A DNA stretch of 64,000 bases from Selenomonas sp. FOBRC6 (GTDB lineage: Bacteria; Bacillota; Negativicutes; Selenomonadales; Selenomonadaceae). Position numbers and translations under genes: made by a program. Under the pieces are notes generated by a model that saw only the letters and a program-made list of their open reading frames with translations, was not told the origin of the DNA and made no database searches. The first letter of the stretch is position 1. The number at the start of each line of letters is the position of its first letter. Location: assembly GCF_000286455.1 (NCBI RefSeq), contig NZ_ALKG01000117.1, forward strand, positions 1 to 64,000, written 5' to 3'. Positions 1 through 10,900 of this stretch are shown piece after piece.

Positions 1-647
1 TTAAATAGGCATGGGTGCATGGGCACGGAGGGATCAACCAACACAGTGACAGCATCTTTGGACAGTTCCAAGAGACGTGGCATGGTTTTGTTGGCAAAGG
101 TTGTCCCCGTCATAAAGGCAAAATCCTGCTGCGGCAAGAGAACCTCCGCCGCTTTTGCGGGATAGTCGCCCCACTCCGGCTGCATCTCGAGAATCGAGAG
201 TTCACAGATGGATTCCCATTTCTTTTGGAAATTTGGGAAATGCCCGATGACGTCAACCTTCTTTCCGCGAATGCGCTCCGTATACATGGCGTATGCCTCG
301 AGTTTTTTGCGCTCCTCGAGCGTTTCAGCAGAGGCATCACCTCCGTGAAATCCCTGCATTTCCTGTACCTTGCTCGGTTGATTGTAATATACATTGATCG
401 CTGCGGCGGAAATGGACGCCTCCTGTCCCTGCCAGAACCGCACATACTCCCCCGCTTCGCGCAGGGAGCAGCCGAGAAAGCTCTCCTTGCGCAGACGTGG
501 GCGCGTGTACGCCGGAATCGTCATGCAAATACCCACTAGTCCCCCTACACGCACATACGTCCATGGTCGTCCGACAGCATAGTCATCAATCCGAACATCG
601 TTGGGTAGTCCGACAATGATTTCATCATACAGATTCCAATGGTTCAA
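1..647 (-). CDS. DUF364/DUF4213 family protein (3' end outside window)
   Basis: The reading frame is open from a TTG start at 647 to the left edge, so the C-terminus is missing; about 215 residues are visible. A GGAGG at 655-659 lies 7 nt upstream of the TTG, and there is no better ATG. The N-terminus reads NHWNLYDEIIVGLP, followed by a Gly-rich strand, then LREAGEYV and an ASISAAAINVYYN segment, and later VDVIGHFPNFQKK. This order matches the DUF4213 N-terminal domain followed by the DUF364 (putative heavy-metal chelation) domain. The function of the family is not established. It follows addA by 17 bp and is probably in the same transcript. Confidence 0.75.
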   Translation of the reverse strand, partial: MNHWNLYDEIIVGLPNDVRIDDYAVGRPWTYVRVGGLVGICMTIPAYTRPRLRKESFLGCSLREAGEYVRFWQGQEASISAAAINVYYNQPSKVQEMQGFHGGDASAETLEERKKLEAYAMYTERIRGKKVDVIGHFPNFQKKWESICELSILEMQPEWGDYPAKAAEVLLPQQDFAFMTGTTFANKTMPRLLELSKDAVTVLVDPSVPMHPCLF

Positions 648-664
648 GAAAAAACCTCCGTATC

Positions 665-3600
665 CTACATTTTTACCTCTATGCCCGTATCGAGCAGGAA
701 GAGATAGCGTTCCTTGACCGCCTTGTGCAGGATGGTCTCCACGGCGTCACAGTAGAGGTCTATCTGGAACTGGTAGCGCTTGCGCGCAGTGGCAGCAGGA
801 ATCCCGCGATCCGTCTTGTAGTCGAGCAGGATGTAGTCGCCGTGTTCGTCCTCGAAGAGTACGTCGATGATGCCTTGCAGGAAGATCCGATCGGATGTAT
901 CTGTCGCCTCCTCATAGTAGCGCTGCGCAGGGAGCAGCCGCCCAAACGGCAGCTCACGGTAGACCGCCTTTGCCGTGCGCATACGCCGCCCAAGGGACGA
1001 CGATGCAAATTTCCAGATCTTCGTGACATCGATGCTCCTGCGCTCCGCCTCCGTGAGAATGCCCTTCGTCAGGAGTTCATCTGCCTGCGCCGCGATGGCA
1101 GCGATATTCTCCGCATGATCGAGATCGAGCTGCTGCATGACGGTGTGCATTGCTGTGCCGCGCTCCATCGGTGTCAGCTGCTCCCTCTCCGCCGCGCGCA
1201 GGAAACGCGGCATTTCCCACTCCGGCTGCACTTCGGCAGCGCCGACGGCGGGCAGGAACGGTGCAGGCAGTTCTTCCTCTGCCGTCTGCTGCCGCTTCAG
1301 CTCGGTCACACTGGTCTTGGCGTGGATATGCGCTGTGCCGCGCAGGTCGTATGTCCAGTCCAGCACGGCTGCAACGCGCTCTGCCTCTCCGCCGCTCGGC
1401 AGCGGCTTATCCGCACGGACTGCGGAGAGGATGTCATCCGTCGCCTCCTGCGCCTCTGTCTGAGCGACACGGACACTCTCGTCCAGAATCCTCACATGGA
1501 AGCGTGCCTGCGGATGTGACGGCTGACGATGGACAATTTCGTCCTCATCTTCGAACAGCGGCGTGCCGTCGGGGTGACGCATAAGTGCGAGTGCAATCCA
1601 GTCGAGATAGCATTTCGCTGAGAGGACGGCAGATGCGGGAAACTGCTGCTCCTGCGTCTGTGCGTATCTCAGACAGAAGGTGCGCAGCTGCTCCAGTGCA
1701 TCCCTGCCCGTGCGCGTGATGCTGAGCGTTCCCGTCAAGATTAGCTTTTCCTGTGCGCGCGTCATAGCGACGTAGAGGATGCGCATTTCCTCCGCGATGG
1801 ACTCACGCTGAATGATGTTCCTGACCTTCCTCCTTGCCAAGGTATCGTATTTCTGTCGCCCTGCTGCCGTATTCTCAGAGACGCGCAGTCCGATTCCCTC
1901 ATGTGCGTGATAGAGGAGGTCGCCCTTCGTGTCCTGTGTGTTGAATGTGCCCGCAATATTGGCGAGGAAGACAACGGGGAACTCCAGCCCCTTGCTCCTG
2001 TGGATCGTCATGATGCGCACGACATCCTCACTCTCGCCGAGGGTTCGGGCAACGGAGAGGTCCGTGCTGCGGCGTTTCAGTGCGTCGATGTAGCGCAGGA
2101 AGCGGAACAATCCGCGCTCGTTCGTCCGCTCGAAGTCGGCGGCGCGGTCGATGAGCATACGCAGATTCGCCTGACGCAGCGTGCCGCCGGGGAGCGTGCC
2201 GACATAGTCATAGTATCCCGTCTCGCGGTAGAGCGCCCAGAGCAGTTCGGGAACGCTGTGGGTCAGCGCATGGCGGCGCCAGCGGCGAATGCGCTCCAAT
2301 GCGTTCTCGGCCGCTTCATCCCCCGCCGCGCCCGTGAGCATATCGTAGATGCTGCCGCTCGGCGTGCGCACGCGCAGCTCCGCCATCTGCGCCATCGTGA
2401 GACCGATCATCGGCGAGGTGAGCACAGCGGCGAGCGGGGTGTCCTGACGCGCATTGTCGAGGACGGCGAGGAGGGAGAAGATCATGCGAATCTCGCTCGC
2501 CTCGAAGTAGCCCGCTGTATCATCCGCATAGGCGGGGATGTTCCGCTCGCGCAAGGCGTCGAGCAAAAGCCCTGCGCGCCCCTTCGCCCCGCGCAGGAGG
2601 ATCACGATGTCCCTGTTGCGCAGCGGCTCCCCGTTCTGCAGGACATAGCCCTCCGATTTCAGTTCGTCGATACGTCGCGCAATGACATGCGCCTCGACCT
2701 CGAATGCCTTGCGCTCCTCCTCTGCCTCCTCATCCTCCGAGGCGGAGTAATCGGCACGAAGGAGGTCGATTTCAAGCGGCTCCGCGAGTGATTTCCCCTG
2801 CGTCAGATCATCGAATGTCCGACCGGGATTCAGCCGCGCAGCCTCGTCATAGACGATGGAAACTGCCTCCTCGCTCATGATTTGGGAGAATATCTCGTTG
2901 ATGGGTTCAAGCACCTCGGCACGGCTGCGGAAGTTCTCGGACATGGTGATGAGTGTCCCGTCCGCCCCATTCGTGCGATACTTCCGATAGGTCGCCTGAA
3001 AGAGGGCGGGATCGGCAAGGCGGAATCGGTAGATGCTCTGCTTCACATCGCCGACGATGAAGCGGTTCGCGTCTCGTGCGATCTGACTCAGGATGCCCTC
3101 CTGCAAGCCGTTCGTATCCTGATACTCGTCCACCATGATTGCGTCGTAATGTCTGCGCAGCTCCTCTGCAATCTCCGTCGGCATGGCGGTGGTCGGGTTC
3201 TCCTGCAGGAGCGCGGGCTGCGCGCAGAGGAGCGCAAGCGCTGTGTGTTCGAGGTCGCCGAAGTCAAGGATGCCGCGCTGCAGTTTTTCCTTTTGAAACG
3301 CCTTGTGAAAGGCTGTTGTCAGGCGTGCATATTGACGGATTGATGCATTCGCGCGGTTTTCCGTCTCACAGAGTTCATCCGCCGTTGCGGGAAGCTGTCC
3401 GATCGAGCCGTCCCACGCGCCGTGAATTTTCTCCGTCAGCTTTTTTAGACGCGCGCCGACTGCGGCATCGCAGTCTTCGACCGCCTTGCGCGGAATGCTT
3501 TTTCGCTGCTTCTTTGCTGCGGATGCCTCCGTCAGAAATGTTTCCCATGCGCCTTCATCCTCTGCGTGCAGGAAGTGATCGAGTGAGGAACGGAGCGCCT

Positions 3601-4426
3601 CGTAAATCTCCCGATTGCCCGCGAGCACATCGATACATTTCGCAGCCGCCGCACGCAAATTTGCATCCCCTGCACAGAGGAGCACCTCTGCCTCAGCATA
3701 GTCCGCGCACAGCTGCGAGAGAGCTTGCTTCAGCTCATCCGCAAGCATGGAAAAGCCGCTGCGCGCCCAATATGGCGTATCCGCACTCTCCTGCCCCTGT
3801 GCCCGCAGCCATGTCTCGGGTGAGGGCTGACTGAGCGAAAAGGCATGGAGGGCGAGAATGTCCCCTTGCAGCTGCTCGTCATCGCCCCTGAGCCCGCCAT
3901 AGGCGTCGGAAAAGGCAAGAAATCCGTCCGCATCGCCGTTCTCGGCACGTTGATACTCCTCTTCGAGCAGATCTTCCACGACCTTGTTTTTCAGAAGGCT
4001 GATCTCCTGCTCGCTCGCAATGCGGAAGTTCGGCGGGATGTCGGTCGCGTCGATATGCGACTGAATCAGACGCTGACAGAAGGAATGAAAGGTCGAGATG
4101 TCCGCCCCTGTGAGCAGGACGCGCTGACGTTCGAGCGCGCCGATGCGCTGATGAAGGTCGGATGCGGAGACGCCGCCCGCAGCAAGTGCGGCAATCTCCT
4201 CGTTGAGCGCCGCCTCGATGCGCTCCCGCATCTCTGATGCCGCCGCCTTAGTAAAGGTGAGGACGAGGACGCGGTCAAGCGAGAGTGTGCCGCTGCGCAC
4301 CTGAGAGATGATGCGCTCCACAAGGACGCGCGTCTTTCCGGAGCCTGCCGCTGCCGCCACGAGGATATTCTGTCCGTGGGTTTCAATCGCCTTTTTCTGA
4401 TCTGCCGTAAATGTCATCTGTGCCAT
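665..4426 (-). CDS. addA: AddAB helicase-nuclease subunit AddA
   Basis: AddA is the ATP-driven 3'-5' helicase and one of the two nucleases of AddAB, which resects double-strand breaks for RecA loading (family knowledge). The 1253 residues match the usual length. A UvrD-type Walker A (AAAGSGKT) is at about residues 25-32, the DEYQDTN Walker B lies near 430, and motif VI (ILYVAMTRAQEK) near 905. The RecB-type nuclease domain closes the protein with GIIDVLF and LLDYKTD near 1195-1215. The start at 4426 has GGGAGG nearby. It overlaps the end of addB by 44 bp, so the two are co-transcribed. Confidence 0.95.
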   Translation of the reverse strand: MAQMTFTADQKKAIETHGQNILVAAAAGSGKTRVLVERIISQVRSGTLSLDRVLVLTFTKAAASEMRERIEAALNEEIAALAAGGVSASDLHQRIGALERQRVLLTGADISTFHSFCQRLIQSHIDATDIPPNFRIASEQEISLLKNKVVEDLLEEEYQRAENGDADGFLAFSDAYGGLRGDDEQLQGDILALHAFSLSQPSPETWLRAQGQESADTPYWARSGFSMLADELKQALSQLCADYAEAEVLLCAGDANLRAAAAKCIDVLAGNREIYEALRSSLDHFLHAEDEGAWETFLTEASAAKKQRKSIPRKAVEDCDAAVGARLKKLTEKIHGAWDGSIGQLPATADELCETENRANASIRQYARLTTAFHKAFQKEKLQRGILDFGDLEHTALALLCAQPALLQENPTTAMPTEIAEELRRHYDAIMVDEYQDTNGLQEGILSQIARDANRFIVGDVKQSIYRFRLADPALFQATYRKYRTNGADGTLITMSENFRSRAEVLEPINEIFSQIMSEEAVSIVYDEAARLNPGRTFDDLTQGKSLAEPLEIDLLRADYSASEDEEAEEERKAFEVEAHVIARRIDELKSEGYVLQNGEPLRNRDIVILLRGAKGRAGLLLDALRERNIPAYADDTAGYFEASEIRMIFSLLAVLDNARQDTPLAAVLTSPMIGLTMAQMAELRVRTPSGSIYDMLTGAAGDEAAENALERIRRWRRHALTHSVPELLWALYRETGYYDYVGTLPGGTLRQANLRMLIDRAADFERTNERGLFRFLRYIDALKRRSTDLSVARTLGESEDVVRIMTIHRSKGLEFPVVFLANIAGTFNTQDTKGDLLYHAHEGIGLRVSENTAAGRQKYDTLARRKVRNIIQRESIAEEMRILYVAMTRAQEKLILTGTLSITRTGRDALEQLRTFCLRYAQTQEQQFPASAVLSAKCYLDWIALALMRHPDGTPLFEDEDEIVHRQPSHPQARFHVRILDESVRVAQTEAQEATDDILSAVRADKPLPSGGEAERVAAVLDWTYDLRGTAHIHAKTSVTELKRQQTAEEELPAPFLPAVGAAEVQPEWEMPRFLRAAEREQLTPMERGTAMHTVMQQLDLDHAENIAAIAAQADELLTKGILTEAERRSIDVTKIWKFASSSLGRRMRTAKAVYRELPFGRLLPAQRYYEEATDTSDRIFLQGIIDVLFEDEHGDYILLDYKTDRGIPAATARKRYQFQIDLYCDAVETILHKAVKERYLFLLDTGIEVKM

Positions 4427-7400
4427 CGGATTTCACCTCCCCGCATACGATCTGTGCGATTTCCTCCATCGCCGCCTGCCCATTGTCTGCAATATCACGG
4501 TAGACATCGCCCCGCCCGAGTTCCGGCTCGAACGCGCAGACGGCGCGATAGGTACAGAAGGTACAGGCATTGCGCTCGTTGAAGCGATAGGGCGCAACCT
4601 GTATGTTCCCCCGCAGTATCTCCTCGGCTGTCTCACATACGAGCTTTGGCAGATATGCGAGAAGCTGCTCGAACTCCTCCTGTGAGTGAATGTGCTTCTC
4701 CGAGTTCTTGGAAAAGCTGCTGTCCTTGTTGAACGATATGCAGAGATGTTCGCCCATCGCGTCAATCTGCTTCACAATCTTCTCGTCTTTGATCAGGAGG
4801 CCTGTGAGTACCATTGCGGCCGCGATTTTCTTTTGCAGGCTCTCGTCATCCAGACGCTTGTCGTTCGGCACAACGGGATTCACCGCAGGCACATAGAGCA
4901 TGCCGGCAGGAATGCTGCTGCCATCGAGCAGAGAGCGCACGACGAAAAGATAGAGGAGCAGCTGCATTTTCAGCCCGTGCCGAATCTCTGGCAAAAGGAG
5001 TGATGTCCCGCCCGTCTTGTAGTCGAGGACGAGGTAGTAGTCCATGTCCCTCGTCACGTCGAATCGGTCAATCTGGCCGCGCAGGGACAGGGTCATGCCG
5101 TTAGAGAGCGGGAAGTCCGCCACCTTGACCCCGTCGCTGCGGCGTCCGAAGCTGAGCTCAAATCGGTGGGGATGAAAGGAGGATGTCCTCGCCCACGAGG
5201 TGAGATGGCGGATGACTTGCTGCGCGGTGCTGCGTATCCGCTCGAGGCGGTGGCGGTAGCCGGCGCTACTCATGAGGACGGCGCTCCGTATCTTCGGTAT
5301 GAGACCTTGCAGCAGCGCGTCAATCTGCGCCGCGCCGCCTGCCTCCGCTGCGACCCAGTCATTTGCATGCTCTGTGCGTACCCACTCGCCGTATCCATGC
5401 AGAATCTCATGCAGGAGGGTTCCGAAATCGCTGCTCTGGAACTCATAGACATCGCGCTCGCGCAGACCAAGCCCGTATCTCGCAAAGTGGCGAAACGGAC
5501 ACTGACGGAAGGTCTCGAGTCGGGTCGTGCTGCCGCTGATCCGCCCATTGCGCGCGTACAGCTCCGCTGCAATAGCGGCAGAAAGAAAGTCCTCGCGCGG
5601 CGCGGCAAACAGCCCGCGCACCATCAGGCGAAGGAGCGGGTGCATGGTGGGATCGCTGCGCATCCAGTTGTAGACATCCTGCCACAGGGGGCGCATTTCC
5701 CCCAGCTCCTTCTGCCCCAGCAATGCGCCCGAAAGCGACGAAAGCATCGGGTGCGGCGCAGACAGGACGAGATCGTCCTGCCGCTGTACCATTGCAAGCG
5801 GTATCGAGAGCACCTCCGGCGCTATCATGCGCAGACGTGCCAGGAGCGGCGAAGGTGCGAGCGCAGTGCCGTCGACAGAGGAAAGCGCATAGGAGACCCA
5901 CAGGTATTCACGCGCCTCCGTGAAGCCGCGATAGAGCTGATAGCGTTCGAGAAACGTCTGCTCCTGTGTGCCGCCGAAGATCATATACGGCGTATCGGCG
6001 AGCGATTCACGTATGGACAGGCGGTCTGCGTCCGACAATACGCCCTGCGGCGCTGCGGCGCGCGGCATGATGCCCGCATTGGCGCCCACGATATAGACGG
6101 CGCGGATGCCTGCGAGGCTGTTCTGATCGAAAGAGGAAAGCGTCACATGATCGAGCCCCGGGGGAATCAATGCGATTTCGAGCGCATCCAATCCGTCTCC
6201 CAGCAGCTCCTCGAAGTCACGGGCGGAGATCTCCTGCTCACCGCTGATCTCGACAAGCTGCTCGAAGAGCGTCATGCAGGAAGCCCAGATCTGACGATGC
6301 GCTGCTGCATCCGCGAGACGCCCCTCCGCATCTGCCGCTGTCCGCCACGCATCGAGGATCTGCTGCGCCCCCAGCTGATCGAGGAAGTCGTAGAGTGCGC
6401 GCGTGCGCTCATATGACGTGCTCTGCTCGCTCGAAAGGTACTGCGTCAGGATGGAGAGCGGTGCGGCAATGCGTCTGCGCATGGCGTCAAGGGCGATCTC
6501 CTCCGCAATGCGCAGGACGTTCTGCTCCGTTCCGCTCTCCTCGTCAGGGATTGCGCGACGGACGAAATTCCACTCGTCCGTCATCGTCCACTGACGCTCG
6601 GTACGGATGCCAAACGCAATGCAGTAATTCTCGAGCCGATCCACGGCTTCCTGCCAGTCGCCGCAGTCAAAGAGCGCGTCTTCTTCCTCCGCGCACTCCG
6701 CCGCGTCCGCTGTGACGGGGAAGAATCCTGTCCGCAGCGCACGGAATACGCTGTCATAGCCCCAGCCACGCCACGCTGTCTGTGCTGCAGCGCGCAGCAG
6801 TTCGGCGAGCGGGTGATGCGTGCTGGGACGTTTTGCGTCCAGATAGCATGGAATCCCACAGTCCGTCAATGCCTGCGTCAGGAGTTCACCGTAGGTATCT
6901 ATATCGCGCACGAGTACCGCAATCTCGCGATAGCGGTACTCTTTTTCGCGTGCGAGGCGGAGGATATCCGCCGCCACGGATTCCGCTTCGAGGCGAGGAT
7001 TCGCAGCCTCCACGAGTCTCAGCGCATTGTCTGTGACAGGGGCAAGGCGCTCGTGACCGAACAGCTTCGCCTCGACCGCTCTGAGCGCGTCACTCTGCGC
7101 GCGGTGTTGTTCCTGCATCAGTCGGATGGTGGGAGCGGCAGACGGAGCGAGCTCCGTGAGAATCTCCGTCAGCGCGTGCATGGTCTGATAGCTGCGTGCA
7201 AAGAGACCCGTGTCCAATGTGTTTTCGGGCAAATTCGTACGCACGCGGTCGCCATCACGCCGCCCGTCCATCGTCAGGCTGACGTGAATCATATCTACTG
7301 TCTGAAAGAGCGCGCGAAAGACAGCCAGCTCCTGCGGATTGAAAAAATCGAATCCGTCGACCCAGATTTCAGCGCCGCGTAGAAAGGACGCATCCGCAAG

Positions 7401-7976
7401 CTGCTGTGCAAGGCGCTCCATCCGATCTGTCTGATCGGTCAGCCGCCCCTCCATGCGCGTGGACAGTTCGTCCATGATGAGCGCAAGTTCCTTTAGTTTC
7501 TGAGGCAGCCGCCCCGCGCTGTCTTCGCTCTGATCGGCAGTATCGCGCAGAATCTCGGGGCTCAGGCGGTAGCGTCTGAGCTCGGCGATGGTACGCCCCA
7601 ATGTCTCTGTAAAGCCGCGCTTGGTAATGGAGCGCGCAAAGACGGAGAACTCCTCCCGGTGCTTCAGCAGGATGTCCTTGAGCAGGATGCGGCGCCCGAT
7701 CTCGCTGATGCGCGGCAGATGCGCACCGCCGGTCTCAAGGAGAACCTGTCGCGCAAGGCGGCGAAAACCGAACACATAGGCCTGCAAAAAGCCCGCGCTG
7801 TCCGTCAGGGTCTCTGCCAATGCGCGCTCTGCTGCATAGGTCATATGCTCCGGCACGAGGAGGATGCGCTGTCTGCCGAGCGGCTCGCGCATCAGTGCCT
7901 CCGTCATCGCCGCAAGACAGGCGTGTGTCTTGCCCGTGCCCGCGCGCCCGATGATGAACTCCAGTCCTGCCGTCAT
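4383..7976 (-). CDS. addB: AddAB helicase-nuclease subunit AddB
   Basis: AddB is the partner of AddA; it carries the second nuclease domain and the Chi-recognition helicase fold. The 1197-residue protein begins with a P-loop, GRAGTGKT, at residues 10-17. The C-terminal part has the RecB-like nuclease strands (YYLVLDYKTGG) bracketed by the four cysteines of the AddB iron-sulfur staple: one in RQCPFRHF and three in CTFCTYRAVC near 1138-1147. The ATG at 7976 has GGAGG 4 nt upstream and overlaps the sbcC stop, giving an sbcD-sbcC-addB-addA chain of break-processing genes. Confidence 0.94.
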   Translation of the reverse strand: MTAGLEFIIGRAGTGKTHACLAAMTEALMREPLGRQRILLVPEHMTYAAERALAETLTDSAGFLQAYVFGFRRLARQVLLETGGAHLPRISEIGRRILLKDILLKHREEFSVFARSITKRGFTETLGRTIAELRRYRLSPEILRDTADQSEDSAGRLPQKLKELALIMDELSTRMEGRLTDQTDRMERLAQQLADASFLRGAEIWVDGFDFFNPQELAVFRALFQTVDMIHVSLTMDGRRDGDRVRTNLPENTLDTGLFARSYQTMHALTEILTELAPSAAPTIRLMQEQHRAQSDALRAVEAKLFGHERLAPVTDNALRLVEAANPRLEAESVAADILRLAREKEYRYREIAVLVRDIDTYGELLTQALTDCGIPCYLDAKRPSTHHPLAELLRAAAQTAWRGWGYDSVFRALRTGFFPVTADAAECAEEEDALFDCGDWQEAVDRLENYCIAFGIRTERQWTMTDEWNFVRRAIPDEESGTEQNVLRIAEEIALDAMRRRIAAPLSILTQYLSSEQSTSYERTRALYDFLDQLGAQQILDAWRTAADAEGRLADAAAHRQIWASCMTLFEQLVEISGEQEISARDFEELLGDGLDALEIALIPPGLDHVTLSSFDQNSLAGIRAVYIVGANAGIMPRAAAPQGVLSDADRLSIRESLADTPYMIFGGTQEQTFLERYQLYRGFTEAREYLWVSYALSSVDGTALAPSPLLARLRMIAPEVLSIPLAMVQRQDDLVLSAPHPMLSSLSGALLGQKELGEMRPLWQDVYNWMRSDPTMHPLLRLMVRGLFAAPREDFLSAAIAAELYARNGRISGSTTRLETFRQCPFRHFARYGLGLRERDVYEFQSSDFGTLLHEILHGYGEWVRTEHANDWVAAEAGGAAQIDALLQGLIPKIRSAVLMSSAGYRHRLERIRSTAQQVIRHLTSWARTSSFHPHRFELSFGRRSDGVKVADFPLSNGMTLSLRGQIDRFDVTRDMDYYLVLDYKTGGTSLLLPEIRHGLKMQLLLYLFVVRSLLDGSSIPAGMLYVPAVNPVVPNDKRLDDESLQKKIAAAMVLTGLLIKDEKIVKQIDAMGEHLCISFNKDSSFSKNSEKHIHSQEEFEQLLAYLPKLVCETAEEILRGNIQVAPYRFNERNACTFCTYRAVCAFEPELGRGDVYRDIADNGQAAMEEIAQIVCGEVKSDGTDDIYGRSEKGD

Positions 7977-10900
7977 AATGCCTCCGCTCCGCCCTGTGTA
8001 AAGCGCGCCCTGCTGCCGTTTGCCGTGCGCATGACCTCAAGATGCACGGGAATGCGTGCGCGCAGCTCCTCTACGTGCGAGATGATGGCGACGAGTCGTC
8101 CCCCCTCCTGCTGCACCTCGAGCAGGGCGCGAATGGCGACATCCAGCGTCTCGCTGTCGAGCGAGCCGAAGCCCTCGTCGATGAAGATCATGTCGAGGTG
8201 CATGCCGCCCGCATAGTGCTGGACGACATCCGAAAGGCCGAGCGCAAGCGCCAAAGATGCGAGAAAGGTCTCCCCTCCGGACAGCGTGCGCGAGACGCGC
8301 GGAAGCCCAGTATACTCATCGAATACGTCGATTTCCAGTCCCCACCATTTATTTCTGTGACCGCCCTCGCCGTGTACGAGACGATAGCGGCCTCGGCTCA
8401 TCACGACGAGGCGTGCATTTGCCGCCTCGATGACATCGCTCAGAATCGAACGCAGGACGTAGGTCTGAAAATGTACCTGATAGGGCGCCTTTGCCGCCGC
8501 CACATTCGCAAGCCTGCCAATGACGCGGTATCGCTCTGCACGCGCCGCCCCCGCCTTCTCGAGCGCATCGATCTCGTTCATCATGCGCGTGAGTGCGTCC
8601 CGCTGCTCCGTGCGGATGCCCTGCTCCCGCGCCTGATCGCGCACCGCCTGATCGGCGGCTGCCTCTGCCGCCGTGAGCGCAGCCATATCGGGAGGCGTCA
8701 GCCCCTCTGCGGCCGCTTTTGCCGTATTCAGAAGCTCTGCTGCGGTCTTGTAGTCGGTCTCATAGGCGTTGATACGCTCTTGTACCGCTTTCAGATGCTT
8801 GCTGTCCGACCACTTACCCGCGATTGCCGCATGGTATTCCTCCTCGGAGGAGAATCCCGCCTGTGTGCGTGCAGCGGCATATTCACTCTGCGCCGTCTGC
8901 GCTGTCTGCATCGACTCTGTGTGGGCACGCTGTGCGGCAGTATGTGCGCTCTCCGCACCTGCACGGGCGGCAGCGGACTCCTTCTCCTTTTCCCGCGCGG
9001 TATCGTATGCGTGCTTTTGCTGCGTGACCTCCTCTGTCAGCCGCTGAATTTCGGGGGCAATCTTCGCGTAGTCACGATATTCCTCGGGCAGTTCTGCCTC
9101 GAGCGCTGTCTGCTCTCCCTCGCGTGTACGAAGAAGGTCGCGATGCTTCTGTGCATCGGCAGTTTTCTTCTCCTGCTCCGCGCGCATGGATTCAATCCGC
9201 GCCTGCTGCGTGCCGCGCTGCGTTGTTCGTTCCGTATACTCCTTTTCGGCGTGCCTTAATTGCGCGTTGTGCTGCTCTGTCCGCTGTGCCATTCTTTCGA
9301 TTGTATCTGACACTAGAAGTTCATCCAGAAGTTCCTGTTCCTGTGTGTGGCTCTGGTTTACGCGCGCGTACTTCTCTTTTGCCTCCTCCAGCTTCCGTGC
9401 GGCGCTCTGCGCGTTCTGTTCGGCAGCGTCCACGGCCTTTGCACAGGCCTCTACCTCCTGCTCGGAGGGAATGTCCTCTGCGTGCATTGCAGGGCTGGGA
9501 TGCGACAGTGCGCCACAGACGGGACACGGTGTGCCGTCCTCAAGCGTCTCGGCAAGGCGCGCCGCACTGCCGAGATCGTAGAGCGTCTGCATCTGCCGCA
9601 GCTTTGTCTTGGCTTCTGCCAGCCGCTCCGATGCGTCCTTCACAGTCTGCTGCGCCGTTTCCTGCTGCGTACGCAGTTCCGATTCCTGCGCAGTCAGCGC
9701 AGTGATGCGGGCTGCGGCACTCTGGCAGTGTTTCAGACGATCCTGCTCGTGCTGAAATGCCTCCTTGCCTGCCAGTATTTTTTCAAGTGCGGCAATGCTC
9801 TCCTCATTCTCTTTGCATTCAGAGGTCAGCTTCTCAATGGCATCTGCAGCCGCCTTTTTTTCCTCTTCGAGATAATTTGCATGCGCGCGCAGCTTCTCTG
9901 CAGATGCGCGGCAGTCCTGAAGTTTTTGTGCACGCTCCGCATAGTTCGAGAGCAGCTGAATGCGCTCCGTTTTTTTCGTGCGCCCCGGCTCGACTCCCTC
10001 GGCTGCCTTCAGCGCCTCCTTTGCCGTATGGAGCGCCGTCTGTGCCGCAGTCAGACGCAGGGCGGCTTCCTTCAGCTCCCCTGCTCGCGTCTTCTCCTGC
10101 TCCGCTGCCTGCATGGCTGCAAGCTCCTTGTAGATGACGGGCTGCGCACGCTGTGCACGTTCCAGAAGTATGCGAAAATCTGCGACCGATTTTTCCTGTG
10201 CCTGCTTTTCCCCAAAGCGTTTCTGTGCATCGGCAAGTTCCTGCAGTTTTTGCTGTGCCGTCGTCCCCGCTTCACGCGCGCGGCGTGCCTCGCGCTGCTT
10301 CTCCTCCAATGCTTTGATCTCTGCGGCATGGTTGTCAATCACCGCATTCAGTTCGGTAACGCGCGTACGCAGCTCTTCGAGGCTGCCGAGATTCTCCCCG
10401 TGCAGCATCTGATCGATACGCGCTCTCTCCTCGTTTGCCGTGCGCTCAAGCTGCAGCGACTCCTGCAGCAGCGCATCCTCGATGCGTTGATAACGCTCCG
10501 TGCGAAAGATACGCTGCATGATGGCGCTGCGATCCTTGACCTCGGCAAGCAGGAAACGCTGAAACTGCCCCTGCGGGAGAAGGACGACCTGGCGGAATTG
10601 ATCGGCGTCAAAGCCGATGAGCTGGCTGATTCGTTTCGATACCTCGGTTACATTGGAGTCGAGCAGAACTTCATCGCCGCCCTCGCCCTCACTCGGGAGT
10701 TGGTAGAGCTGACCTGTCGGCGGACGGCGTGTCATCTTCCCACGTGACATTCGCTCGTATGTCGGTGAGCGCAGGACACGATAGCGGCGGCGTCCGAGCG
10801 CAAAGACGTACTCCACCTCTGTTGTCCGCTCCGGTGGAGCAGTGGCAGAGCGCAGTGTTGTTCCCTCTCGGACATTGCCACTGGATTCTCCGTACAATGC

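Noticed and set aside
9347-10747. Long plus-strand ORF of 466 codons opposite sbcC
   Set aside because: It lies wholly inside sbcC on the other strand, is Leu/Cys/Arg-rich, and has no family motif; a by-product of GC-rich codon use. The same holds for long antisense frames at 1901-2791, 5166-6416, 11161-12246, 15442-16662, 17282-18238, 35308-36555 and 59610-60908.
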